DNA from: Daphnia carinata
Lineage: Eukaryota; Arthropoda; Branchiopoda; Diplostraca; Daphniidae
Direction of reading: 5' to 3'
Length of the DNA: 64,000 bases
Assembly (NCBI RefSeq): GCF_022539665.2
Contig: NC_081334.1
Span: 1-64,000, forward strand
Of the stretch, positions 52,688 to 63,998 are shown piece after piece; the stretch's first letter is position 1, and each line of letters begins with the position of its first letter. The position numbers were made by a program, and so were the translations under genes. The notes beneath the pieces were generated by a model. The model was not told the DNA's origin, did not search any database, and worked only from the letters and a program-made list of their open reading frames with translations.

Positions 52688-53053
52688 TACCTGGAAAAAG
52701 GTACGACTACCTGAAAAAGGTTCAAACTGCCTTTGGCAAAGCTTAACATTTTTTTTCCCTTTTGCCATCTGTTTCGCCATTGGTCGTGTTGACATCACGT
52801 GGTTTTTTTTTTACCTGGAAAAAGGTTCGACTATCTGCTAAAAGGTTCGACTACCTGAAAAGGTTCAAACTGCCTTTGGCAAAGCTTAACCTTTTCCTTC
52901 CCTTTTGCCATCCGTTTTATCATTGGTCGTATTGACATCACGTGTTTTTTTTCTACCTGGAAAAAGGTTCGACTACCTGAAAAAAGGTTCGACTACCTGA
53001 AAAAGGTTCGACTACCTGAAAAAAGGTTCGACCTGCCTACGGCTCAGCTTAAC
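52688..53053 (+). repeat. 5' TTCGACTACCTG minisatellite, H5
   Basis: Longer than the H2 block. It includes three higher modules with CATTGGTCG and CATCACGTG boxes, ending in four TTCGACTACCTG units and GGTTCGACCTGCCTACGGC. Confidence 0.85.
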
Positions 53054-53398
53054 GTTTTCCCATTTTATGTTTTTCCTTTTATTAGTCATTTCCAATCACC
53101 ACATTCCGCATTTTAGCAATCCTTTTCCACCATCATTGACACATTGACGTCAGACGAAATTCAGCTACTTAAGGACGTAGAAAAAAACGTCCTGCTGTCA
53201 TATTTTAACTAAGGTAAGCGATTTCTTATACCACATTTTTTTTCCAAAATTCAACATTTCTGTTTGTTTCAATATAATTTTCATTTGAACAGGGGATAAT
53301 TCAGTTGCCAGTGGTTTCTTTTGATGTCTCTTAGCTCTCCCAAAAGTCAACCATTGGATGTATTGTAGTAGAAAATGTTTTTTTTTCCTGCTCATTTA

Positions 53399-56300
53399 AA
53401 CAGGTAACATCCTACATTCAAATTTATATAACTCATTTGCAGATATTAGCTTGCAACAAGTTCCATTACCCTCAAATTAACGTTGTTCAACTTTTTCAAC
53501 ATTGTCCAGTTAAACAGGCTTGGCATTTCTAATTCAGTTTAATTTTTAGATGTGTTAATATTTGTGTTGACTAATTGACTGTTGCGTACATTCCAGAACG
53601 GCAGTGGCATCACCTGAGGATTACAAATTTCTTTCACTCACGTTTGATCAACAAAAGGCAATGTCACCTTATAGGTGCTCAACACTACTGGTGCACGATA
53701 GTAATCTTTTACATAAAGTTTAACAAGACATGTTTGGCTTAAGGTATTCAACATTTATTTTTCAAAAGGTACCTCAAACCTGCACATATTAGCATTCAAA
53801 AGGAACCACCGTCCTCAACAAACAGTGTTGAACTTTGTCAACCCATTTCAGGTGAACGAGCTCTGCACTTCCACTTCAGTTCTCCTTCATCAGGGGTTGG
53901 TATGGTATGGTAAGCAATAGACTACTGTTTACGTTCACAAAAAGATAGTGTGGCTTCAACTGAATCACACAAATTTTCTAATTACAGGTGAAGTATTACT
54001 TGATTTGCATTTTGCACATTTCTCAGGCCCACTTCATTTGCAACTTTGAAAGTGAAGTAATACGCAACGATGGATTGTTGTCCGATAAAAAGATATGCCA
54101 AACGCACAGGTATTAAACATTCAAACAAGCTTTCAGTGGTTTTTTGTCAACAGGTGCCGGATTGAAGCGGGCATTCAACAAATTCCGCCACACTAAACCA
54201 ACTGCGCTCATTTTTTTCAATATCTTCCAGGCGAAAGAGCTCTGTATTCTCAGCTGTTAACTGACCAGGGTAACCGATTTCTTTAAGCCAATTTTTTAGA
54301 ACGCGTTTACAACCAGGTAATAACAGTTTTTAACCAGGTGATAACAGTTATGGGTTTTCCTTGACGTCTGGGCTTGCGAAAAGGGTGCCAAAACTAAACT
54401 AAACTCCTACTAAACTACAACAAACCCGTGAGACTCACAGGTGCAAAGCACTAAACCAGTCACGTATGACTTGAAGCTCTCAGGGGTTATTCGTCAACAG
54501 GTAACTGATTCAAACATGCACGTTTAAGCAATCAACAAGTAATACCCTAATAAACCAACGGAATTCAGTCTTTTCCAACACCTTCCAGATGAAAGGGCTG
54601 AGCATTTTTACCTTCAGATCTATTTTAACGTGCGTTTATGTTTTCTTCCACTGCTTTGCTGTTTTAATTTACCAACAGACAGTGGCTTCATCTAAAAACC
54701 TCCAATTTTCCCGTTTATAGGTGAAGCATTCCCTTGCATTGCAATCTGCAAATTTAGGAGACACGCTTCATTTGCAACTCCGAGAGGGAAAAGCAATCTT
54801 AGGATGGATTGCTGGTCCACCAAAAGAAATGTCATCGGCATAGGTAGATAGCAGCATCAATTAGTCACGTTTGACGTAAGCCTTTCAATGTTCATTTGTA
54901 ATTAGAAACCTCATTGATACGAGCAGATTTTGAGGTTCAACAAGTCCTACCATTCTCAACCTATGGTGTGCAACTTTTTCGACACATTTCAGGTAAAGGG
55001 CTCTGCATTTCCACATCAGTTCCATTTTAAAGTGTTGTGGTGCTTCTGTTTACCAATTGGCTGTTGTATGCGTTTACACAAAGACATAGTGACTTCTTTG
55101 AAGATCACAAATTTTCTCACGTTTACAGATGAGGCATTCATTGATTTGCATTCTGCAAATTTCACTGGCCAAGTTCATTTGCAACATTGAAAGTGAAGAT
55201 CTACGCCAGAATGGACTGCTGATCGACTACAAGAAATAACAAACTCACAGGTGCCAAGAATTCAACAAGTCACGTTTCATTTCAAGCTTTCAGTAGTTAC
55301 TTATTAACAGGTTCCTCATTGAAACGTGCAGATGTTGGCATGCAGCGAGTTCCACCATCCTCAATCAACAGAGTTTAACTTTACCAACCCATCCAGGTAA
55401 AGGATATACACTTCCGCTTCAGTTCTTTCTCAACATACTTTGTGATTTTGGTTTACTGTTTGGCTGTTATTTACGTTTTTAAAAAATCATTTTTTTAAAT
55501 TTGAAGATCACACATGTTCTCATGTTTACAGATGAAGAATTCGTTGAGTTGCATCAGACTTGCCGCGCCGATCAATTTTCCGATCGCGATCTCCGATCCG
55601 ATCTTTTTAGTTTGATCGGATAGGGCGATCCGATCAAACTGCGAAAGATCGGATCGGCGATCAAATTTTGCCGATCATTTTTAGCGATCATTTTTGTGCA
55701 GCATCTAACGGTAAAAATTTACACTGTTTCGTGAAAATAGCATTGGCTGTCACAGCGACAGTCACTGGCGGCCATTGAGGGTAAACACTAAACAGTTTCC
55801 TTCAATTGGCATTCGCAAAAATAGCAGTGAAATAGAACCCTGCGGCTGAAAATCTACAGCTAGATGGCGAAAAGTTTGATCGCTAAAAACGATCGGATCG
55901 CGATCAGTTTTTTGGGATCGCCGATCCGATCTCCGATCTTTTTCAAAAGATCGGATCGGCGATCAATTTTTTGATCGGAGATCGGATCGGCGATCAATTT
56001 TTGATCGCGATCGCGGCAAGTCTGAGTTGCATACTGCAATTTTCACAGGCACACTCCATTTGCAATTTTCGAAGTGAAGAGCTACGCGAGGACGGACTGT
56101 TGATCAACTAAAATAAATACCAATTTCACAGGTGTCAAGCACTCAACAAGTAACATTTTATTTATAGCTACCAGTGGTTATTTGCTAATAGGTGCTCACT
56201 GAAACGTGGAGAGGTTGGCATTTGACAACTTCCGCTAAATCAAACAACGGCGTTCAACTTTGTCAAACCAGTACATGGGATAGGGCTCTCCATTTCCATT

Positions 56301-57330
56301 CCAGTTCAGACTGATGATTAATGAAAACAACTGTCAAACTCAAAGGTGCAAAGCACTAGACAAATCACTTTGATTGTCAATAGGTGCCTCATTAAAACGT
56401 CCAGATTTTAGCATTCAACAAGTTCCACCAACCTCAACCAACAACGTTCAATTTTTTCAAACCTTGCTGGCGAAGGCACTGTGCATTTTCACTATGGCTA
56501 TTAACTGGTTGTATTAAACGTTTTTTACCACATATTTTTTTAATTTCTGTTTCTCACCGAAGTTCTTCACTGGAACAGCTGATAGCATTCTGCGGCTAGA
56601 TCTCTATTCTGCAGTGCACTTCTCAGCAAACTGTGTATGCCATGTCATCGAAGGCCTCAATTACATTTGTACAGAATTGGTTGAACTTCCGGGTGACAAG
56701 TGTGACTGCCACGTAACCAACACATAAGGATCTGCGTTTCAACCAGGTGACAACAGTTTTCTCTGACTTCTGCGCTCGCCCAAAAGGATGCCTAAACTAA
56801 GCTAAGCTAAACCACCACTAAACTGCAAGAAATTTGAAAGTCATACGTACAAAGCATTCAACCAGTCACATATGACATAAAGCTTTCAGTGCTTATGACA
56901 ACAAATAGCTCATTTAAACATGCACAGCATACCACTCAACAAGTACGCTACTCTTAACCAACAGCATTCCGTTTTTTAACGTCCCCCAGATGAAGGGGAT
57001 CTGCATTTATCACTTCAGTTCTATTTTAACATGCGTTATTGTTTTCATTCTCTATGTGACTGTTGTTAAGATTAAAAAGAAGACGGTGGCTTAATCTGAA
57101 GATCACAAATTTTCTCCTGTTTACAGGTGAACAAACGAAGCATATGTTTGAGTTGCATCCTGCAAATTTCTGAAGCATACTTTCATTCGCAACTTTCAAA
57201 GTGAAAAGCTGCGCGAGGATGAACTGCTGATCAACCAAAAGAAATGTCTAACTCGCAGTTTCGAAGCACTCAACAAATCACATTTGACTTAAAGCTTGCA
57301 ATATTTATTATTCAACAGGTACCTTATTGA
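53399..57330 (+). repeat. central degenerate ~400-bp ladder, H5
   Basis: Collinear with H2 apart from the nested 470-bp insertion and a loss of about 50 bp near 56370, where the step between two units is shortened. Confidence 0.7.
55555..56024. mobile_element. hAT-like MITE with GATC-rich ends, nested in H5
   Basis: A 470-bp element with 13-bp perfect terminal inverted repeats (CAGACTTGCCGCG ... CGCGGCAAGTCTG), flanked by an 8-bp duplication AGTTGCAT (55547-55554 and 56025-56032). H2 has the uninterrupted site GAGTTGCATACTGC, which proves insertion. An 8-bp duplication with CAG-type termini indicates the hAT superfamily. It has no ORF, so it is non-autonomous. Its outer 150 bp on each side are packed with about 30 GATC tetramers in GATCGGATCGGCGATCAA-like strings, arranged mainly as inverted copies. 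The middle 170 bp is ordinary sequence with a CTGTCacagcGACAG hairpin. Confidence 0.9.
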
Positions 57331-57366
57331 ATGGAAATTTATAAAAAATAAATTAAAAACAAATTT

Positions 57367-57383
57367 AAAAAAAAAAAAAAAAA
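57367..57383 (+). repeat. poly-A run, H5
   Basis: 17 A followed by CTAGCTGC; orthologous to the 32-A run in H2. Confidence 0.85.
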
Positions 57384-58353
57384 CTAGCTGCATCTCCAGA
57401 TCCATTACATTTTAACAATGATGTTGTAGTTCCATAATAGGACACTGCCTATATTTCAAAACTAATGGCGATTTTCTGAAATTTGCAAACTCACTTACAA
57501 ATTCATATCAACAAGTGACACATTACATTCATGTGCTCGCTGAAAATTTTACAATCACGCTTTGTTTTCAATTACACGGCAGAGAAATTAAATCTTCTGG
57601 AACTATTATGCCTTCTAGAGAAACGATGTCTTACGTTTGAGGTGCGTATCAACAGTCAACGAGTTAAACATTTGGCTGCAAGCTTTTGACTGTCAACATA
57701 TCTATTAACAGGGTTCACAATCGAGCAAGTGACAACATCCAGTATTCTCATTTTATTTTCGATTATTGCAGTATTGCTTCAGGTAACGTTTACGCTCCCG
57801 ACCACAATTGGCATTTTACAGTGGATCTCGGAAATTGTTCGCCTACGAGAAGGGGACATGTTAAACTTCAATGAGTACGATTTCTAAATAGAAGCTTTTG
57901 CAATTTCATCAGCGTAATGCTAAATCAACGTTGTTGACCAACTGACGACTGATCGTTCGTTTGCCGATTCGTTCTTGGCCCATCATCAGATAACAACGAA
58001 CAAGTTGTGTAAGAATTTATTACAGAAAAGAAGTAAAAACTTCAACTGACTCTGGCTAGGCTTAACATTTTGCTTTCTCCTTTTCCGTCCCTCTTACCAT
58101 TGGTCGAATAGGAACCACATGAGATTCAAATACCTGGAGTAAGGTTCGAAAACCTGAACAAATTACCAACTGCCACCGGCAAGAGTTCAACATTTATTTT
58201 TCGAACTTAAATGGACTGGAATAAAATTGCAGTCAGCATGAAAAAGCAGACGGATGGAAAATCGTGAACCGAGGGTGGAAGAAGGGGGAAAGCTGCAGGC
58301 AGGGAGAAAACGAGAACAGACACTTAATACTGGGCCGGGCCGCCATATACTAG

Positions 58354-61300
58354 TCAGTTTCATGATATACATTCAAACAGTATCAAATATACGTGTATTC
58401 AATGAGAATATAGTGTGATACAGTGAGTTTCATGATCTACATTCAAACAGTATCAAATATACGTGTATTCAATGTGAATATTGTGTTATAGAATCAGTTT
58501 CATGATCTACATTGAAACAGTATCAAATATACGTGTATTCAATGTAAATATAGTGTGATACAGTGAGTTTCAATATCTACATTCAAACAGCATCAAATAT
58601 CTACATTCAAACAGTTTCATGATCTACATTCAAACAGTATCATCAAATATACGTGTCATTCAATGTGAATATAGTGTGATACAGTGAGTTTCAATATCTA
58701 CATTCAAACAGCATCAAATATACGTGTATTCAATGTGAATATAGTGTTATAGAATCAGTTTCAATATCTACATTCAAACAGCATCAAATATACGTGTATT
58801 CAATGTGAATATAGTGTTATAGAAGCAGTTTCATGATCTACATTCAAACAGTATCAAATATACGTGTATTCAATGTGAATATAGTGTGATACAGTGAAAT
58901 TCAATATCTACATTCAAACAGCATCAAATATACGTGTATTCAATGTGAATATAGTGTTATAGAAGAGTTTCATATCTACATTCAAACAGCATCAAATATA
59001 CGTGTATTCAATGTGAATATAGTGTTATAGAATCAGTTTCATGATCTACATTCAAACAGTATCAAATATACGTGTATTCAATGTGAATATAGTGTGATAC
59101 AGTGAGTTTCAATATCTACATTCAAACAGCATCAAATATACGGTTATTCAATGTGAATATAGTGTTATAGAATCAGTTTCATGATCTACATTCAAACAGT
59201 ATCAAATATACGTGTATTCAATGTGAATATAGTGTGATACAGTGAGTTTCAATATCTACATTCAAACAGCATCAAATATACGTGTATTCAATGTGAATAT
59301 AGTGTTATAGAATCAGTTTCATGATCTACATTCAAACAGTATCAAATATACGTGTATTCAATGTGAATATAGTGTGATACAGTGAGTTTCAATATCTACA
59401 TTCAAACAGCATCAAATATACGTGTATTCAATGTGAATATAGTGTTATAGAATCAGTTTCATGATCTACATTCAAACAGTATCAAATATACGTGTATTCA
59501 ATGTGAATATAGTGTGATACAGTGAGTTTCAATATCTACATTCAAACAGCATCAAATATACGTGTATTCAATGTGAATATAGTGTTATAGAATCAGTTTC
59601 ATGATCTACATTCAAACAGTATCAAATATACGTGTATTCAATGTGAATATAGTGTGATACAGTGAGTTTCAATATCTACATTCAAACAGCATCAAATATA
59701 CGTGTATTCAATGTGAATATAGTGTTATAGAATCAGTTTCATGATCTACATTCAAACAGTATCAAATATACGTGTATTCAATGTGAATATAGTGTGATAC
59801 AGTGAGTTTCAATATCTACATTCAAACAGCATCAAATATACGTGTATTCAATGTGAATATAGTGTGATACAATGAGTTTCAATATCTACATTCAAACAGC
59901 ATCAAATATACGTGTATTCAATGTGAATATAGTGTTATAGAATCAGTTTCATATCTACATTCAAACAGTATCAAATATACGTGTATTCAATGTGAATATA
60001 GTGTTATACAATCAGTTTCAATATCTACATTCAAACAGCATCAAATATACGTGTATTCAATGTGAATATAGTGTGATACAGTGAGTTTCAATATCTACAT
60101 TCAAACAGTATCAAATATACGTGTATTCAATGTGAATATAGTGTTGATACAGTGAGTTTCAATATCTACATTCAAACAGCATCAAATATACGTGTATTCA
60201 ATGTGAATATAGTGTTATACAATCAGTTTCATGATCTACATTCAAACAGCATCAAATATACGTGTATTCAATGTGAATATAGTGTGATACAGTGAGTTTC
60301 AATATCTACATTCAAACAGCATCAAATATACGTGTATTCAATGTGAATATAGTGTTATAGAATCAGTTTCATGATCTACATTCAAACAGTATCAAATATA
60401 CGTGTATTCAATGTGAATATAGTGTGATACAGTGAGTTTCAATATCTACATTCAAACAGCATCAAATATACGTGTATTCAATGTGAATATAGTGTTATAG
60501 AATCAGTTTCATGATCTACATTCAAACAGTATCAAATATACGTGTATTCAATGTGAATATAGTGTGATACAATGAGTTTCAATATCTACATTCAAACAGC
60601 ATCAAATATACGTGTATTCAATGTGAATATAGTGTTATAGAATCAGTTTCATGATCTACATTCAAACATTATCAAATATACGTGTATTCAATGTGAATAT
60701 AGTGTGATACAGTCAGTTTCCATATCTACATTCAAACAGCATCAAATATACGTGTATTCAATGTGAATATAGGGTTATAGAATCAGTTTCATGATCTATA
60801 TTCAAACAGTATCAAATATACGTTTATTCAATGTGAATATAGTGTGATACAGTGAGTTTTAATATCTACATTCAAACAGCATCAAATATACGTGTATTCA
60901 ATGTGAATATAGTGTTATAGAATCAGTTTCATGATCTACATTCAAACAGTATCAAATATACGTGTATTCAATGTGAATATAATGTGATACAATTAGTGAG
61001 TTTTATAATCTACATTCAAACAGCATCAAATATACGTGTATTCAATGTGAATATAGTGTTATAGAATCAGTTTCATGATCTACATTCAAACAGTATCAAA
61101 TATACGTGTATTCAATGTGAATATAGTGTGATAGAGTGAGTTTCAATATCTACATTCAAACAGCATCAAATATACGGTTATTCAATGTGAATATAGTGTT
61201 AAAGAATCAGTTTCATGATCTACATTCAAACAGTATCAAATATACGTGTATTCAATGTAAATATATTGTGATACAGTGAGTTTCAATATCTACATTCAAA

Positions 61301-62736
61301 CAGCATCAAATATACGTGTATTCAATGTGAATATAGTGTGATACAGTGAGTTTCAATATCTACATTCAAACAGCATCATATATACGTGTATTCAATGTGA
61401 ATATAGTGTTATAGAAGCAGTTTCATGATCTACATTCAAACAGTATCAAATATACGTGTATTCAATGTGAATATTGTGTGATACAGTGAGTTTCAATATC
61501 TACATTCAAACAGCATCAAATATACGTATATTCAAATTGAATATATTGTTATAGAAGCAGTTTCATGATCTACATTCAAACAGTATCAAATATAGGTGTA
61601 TTCAATGTCAATATTATGTGATACAGTGAGTTTTAATATCTACATTCAAACAGCATCAAATATACGTTTATTCAATGTGAATATAGTGTTATAGAATCAG
61701 TTTCATGATCTACATTCAAACAGTATCAAATATACGTTTATTCAATGTGAATATAGTGTGATACATTAAGTTTCCATATGTACATTCAAACAGCATCAAA
61801 TATACGTTTAGTCAATGTAAATATAGTGTTATAGAATCAGTTTCATGATCTACATTCAAACAGTATCAAATATATGTTTATTCAATGTGAATACAGTGTG
61901 ATACAGTGAGTTTTAATATCTACAGTCAAACAGCATCAAATTTACGTGTATTCAATGTGAATATAGTGTTATAGAATCAGTTTCATGATCTATATTCAAA
62001 CAGTATCAAATATACGTGTATTCAATGTGAATATAGTGTGATACAGTGAGTTTCAATATCTACATTCAAACAGCATCAAATATACGTGTATTCAATGTGA
62101 ATATAGTGTGATACAGTGAGTTTCAATATCTACATTCAAACAGCATCAAATTTACGTGTATTCAATGTGAATATAGTGTTATAGAATCAGTTTCATGATC
62201 TATTTTCAAACAGTATCAAATATACGTGTATTCAATGTGAATATAGTGGGATACAGTGAGTTTCCATATCTACATTCAAACAGCATCAAATATACGTTTA
62301 TTCAATGTGAATATAGTGTTATAGAATCAGTTTCATGATCTACATTCAAACAGTATCAAATATACGTGTATTCAATGTGAATATAGTATGATACTGTGAG
62401 TTTCAATATCTACATTCAAGCAGGATCAAATATACGTGTATTCAATGTTAATATAGTGTGATACATTGAGTTTCAATATTTACATTCAAACAGCATCAAA
62501 TATACGTGTAATCAAATTGAATATATTGTTATTGAAGCAGTTTCATGATCTACATTCAAACAGTATCAAATATACGTTTATTTAATGTGAATATAGTGTG
62601 ATACAGTGAGTTTCAATATCTACATTCAAACAGCATCAAAATTACGTGTATTCAATGTGAATATAGTGTGATACAGTGAGTTTCAATATCTACATTCAAA
62701 CAGCATCAAATATACGTGTATTCAATGTGAATATAG
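58354..62736 (-). repeat. 70-bp satellite array 4
   Basis: About 63 monomers, same orientation as arrays 2 and 3. From about 59040 to 59850 it is an almost strict ABAB alternation, the cleanest 140-bp dimer in the window. One scrambled unit lies at 58590-58650, where CTACATTCAAACAGT is reiterated. Divergence rises to the right (61500-62640: TTTACGTG, GTTTAGTC, AATTGAATATATTG variants), as at an array edge. It ends where the copia LTR begins; the last bases TATAG could be the retrotransposon target duplication. Confidence 0.96.
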
Positions 62737-62977
62737 TGTTGTAATAAATATGAGCAATACTTTTCTTTCTATACTGACAATGGTTTTTCCAACTTTTATT
62801 AATACTGTGTGACTTGTCACGGCAGGAGCACAAGTAAGACTGACAGCATACAATAATCAAAAGGGGAAAGGAAACATATTCCCGGGTCTTTCACAATGGA
62901 ATAATCCGCAGAGTTGCCATTACAAAAACTAGGCAACGAGAGATATAGGCTTTCAGTTTGCATAACAAAACACAACA
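62737..62977 (-). repeat. 3' LTR of the copia element
   Basis: Bounded by TGTTGT at its 5' end (62977) and ACAACA at its 3' end (62737), a 6-bp inverted terminus of the TG...CA type. The purine tract at 62978-62984 abuts it. An AATAAA polyadenylation signal on the minus strand lies at 62795-62800. The satellite-side border is uncertain by a few bases because the satellite also reads AGTGTT there. The partner LTR is out of the window, so identity cannot be compared. Confidence 0.8.
62795..62800 (-). promoter_or_regulatory. candidate polyadenylation signal in the LTR
   Basis: AATAAA on the minus strand inside the LTR, the expected place for the retrotransposon transcript end. Supported by position and hexamer only. 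Confidence 0.5.
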
Positions 62978-62984
62978 TCCCCAC
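62978..62984 (-). other. polypurine tract
   Basis: GTGGGGA between the pol stop codon (TGA, 62985-62987) and the LTR start. Such tracts prime plus-strand DNA synthesis in LTR retrotransposons. The tract is short, and with the stop included reads TGAGTGGGGA. Confidence 0.75.
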
Positions 62985-63998
62985 TCAAACTGGAACCACT
63001 CCAACCCTTTTCCTCAATTCCTGAAATACCGGACCGGTCAGCGCTTTCGTGAATAAATCAGCCAGCTGGTCTTTTGTTCCGACATGACTGACTGTGATGC
63101 TTCCGTTCGTCTGCTGCTCCCGAACACAGTGATACCGTACGTCTATGTGTTTAGTGCGACGATGGAATTCAGGATTCAGCGTGAGCTTGATTGCCCCTTG
63201 GTTATCGCAGAATAGAGCTGTTGGCCGTGTTTGTTCGCAGCCAACACTATTTAGCAACCGCCGAGCCCAAACAACATCTTTGCTCGCTTCACACATGGCC
63301 ACATATTCAGCTTCAGTAGTTGACAGGGATACCCATGCTTGACGTCGACTGCTCCATGCTATTGGCCCTCCATTAAAGATGAGCAGGAAGCCCGAAGTTG
63401 ATTTACGTGTGTCCGTATCGCCAGCGTAATCAGAATCTGTAAAAGCAGAGACTACTTGTAACTCATCACCAGCTTTGTAAACCACTCCAAACTTCGATGT
63501 GCCCTTTAGGTAGGCTAAGATCCTCGTCACAGCTGCCCAATGAACTTGTTTTGGATTATGACAGAATTGCGCCACTTGTCCAACTGCAAAACAAATGTCT
63601 GGACGAGTGCAGACCATCAAAAACATTAGGCTCCCGACTGCTTCTCGGTAAATGGAAACATCAGCAGGTGGTGAACACGGTCCACTTTCGACTCCTGTGA
63701 TGGTTAGTTTGGAGTAAGGGTCTGCTGGCTGCGCTTTTGGATTGCACTCTGCTACTTTAAATCGCTGGAGTATCCGAATGATGTATTGTTCCTGAGAGAG
63801 ATAGATCGTTCGGTTCGGGCGATCCCTATCAATTTTTATACCAATGAAAAGGTCGGCCTCTTGTGTGGAAACTTCCAGATGATCTGACAGTTGATCAATT
63901 AGGTCTATCAGCCGCCTTTTGTTCTCACCACAGAGCAGACCATCATCGGCCCAGACTGCTAAAATTATCATGCCATCTTTATCATGGCGATGATACAC
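62985..63998 (-). CDS. copia-type Pol polyprotein, C-terminal part (RT and RNase H), partial
   Basis: Last 337 residues of a Ty1/copia Pol, open at the window edge. The first codon is GTG (63998) and is an internal position, not a start. Residues 1-95 are the end of reverse transcriptase: the active-site box reads WADD (16-19) where copia elements usually have YVDD, keeping both aspartates. FIGIKI (51-56) and LSQEQYIIRILQRF (67-80) follow. YREAVGSLMFL (117-127), TRPDICFAV (131-139) and HWAAVTRILAYLKGT (153-167) are the connecting segment. RNase H covers about 180-337, with candidate catalytic acids D188 (FTDSDYAGD), E229 (STTEAEY), D265 (FCDNQGA) and D314 (QLADLFTK), and RKSTSGF at 198-204. 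It would act in cytoplasmic virus-like particles. No frameshift or stop is seen. It ends directly at the purine tract. Confidence 0.95.
   Translation of the reverse strand: MYHRHDKDGMIILAVWADDGLLCGENKRRLIDLIDQLSDHLEVSTQEADLFIGIKIDRDRPNRTIYLSQEQYIIRILQRFKVAECNPKAQPADPYSKLTITGVESGPCSPPADVSIYREAVGSLMFLMVCTRPDICFAVGQVAQFCHNPKQVHWAAVTRILAYLKGTSKFGVVYKAGDELQVVSAFTDSDYAGDTDTRKSTSGFLLIFNGGPIAWSSRRQAWVSLSTTEAEYVAMCEASKDVVWARRLLNSVGCEQTRPTALFCDNQGAIKLTLNPEFHRRTKHIDVRYHCVREQQTNGSITVSHVGTKDQLADLFTKALTGPVFQELRKRVGVVPV

Larger units (their letters stand above)
52554..58353 (+). mobile_element. Helitron H5, non-autonomous, subfamily beta, with nested MITE
   Basis: A 5800-bp element starting TCTACTCTC after ATAGAA and ending CATATACTAG before TCAGTTTCATG. 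Joining the flanks gives ATAGAATCAGTTTCATG, an intact B monomer, so the insertion is exact at A^T without duplication or loss. It is the sister of H2. The 3' hairpin left arm is deleted: about 22 nt between AATAC and TGGG are gone, and the next A is C. CRE-like TGACGTCA is at 53145-53152. The degenerate 3' copy of the 5' module is at about 58096-58200. A hAT-like MITE is nested at 55555-56024. No Rep/helicase. Confidence 0.94.

Noticed and set aside
14255-58353. Helentron/Helitron2 classification
   Set aside because: Those insert between T and T and have different termini. Here the ends are TC...CTAG with A^T flanks, the canonical Helitron form.
63145-63700. Plus-strand ORFs of 65-67 codons opposite the copia pol
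   Set aside because: They are antisense shadows of a clear RT/RNase H reading frame.
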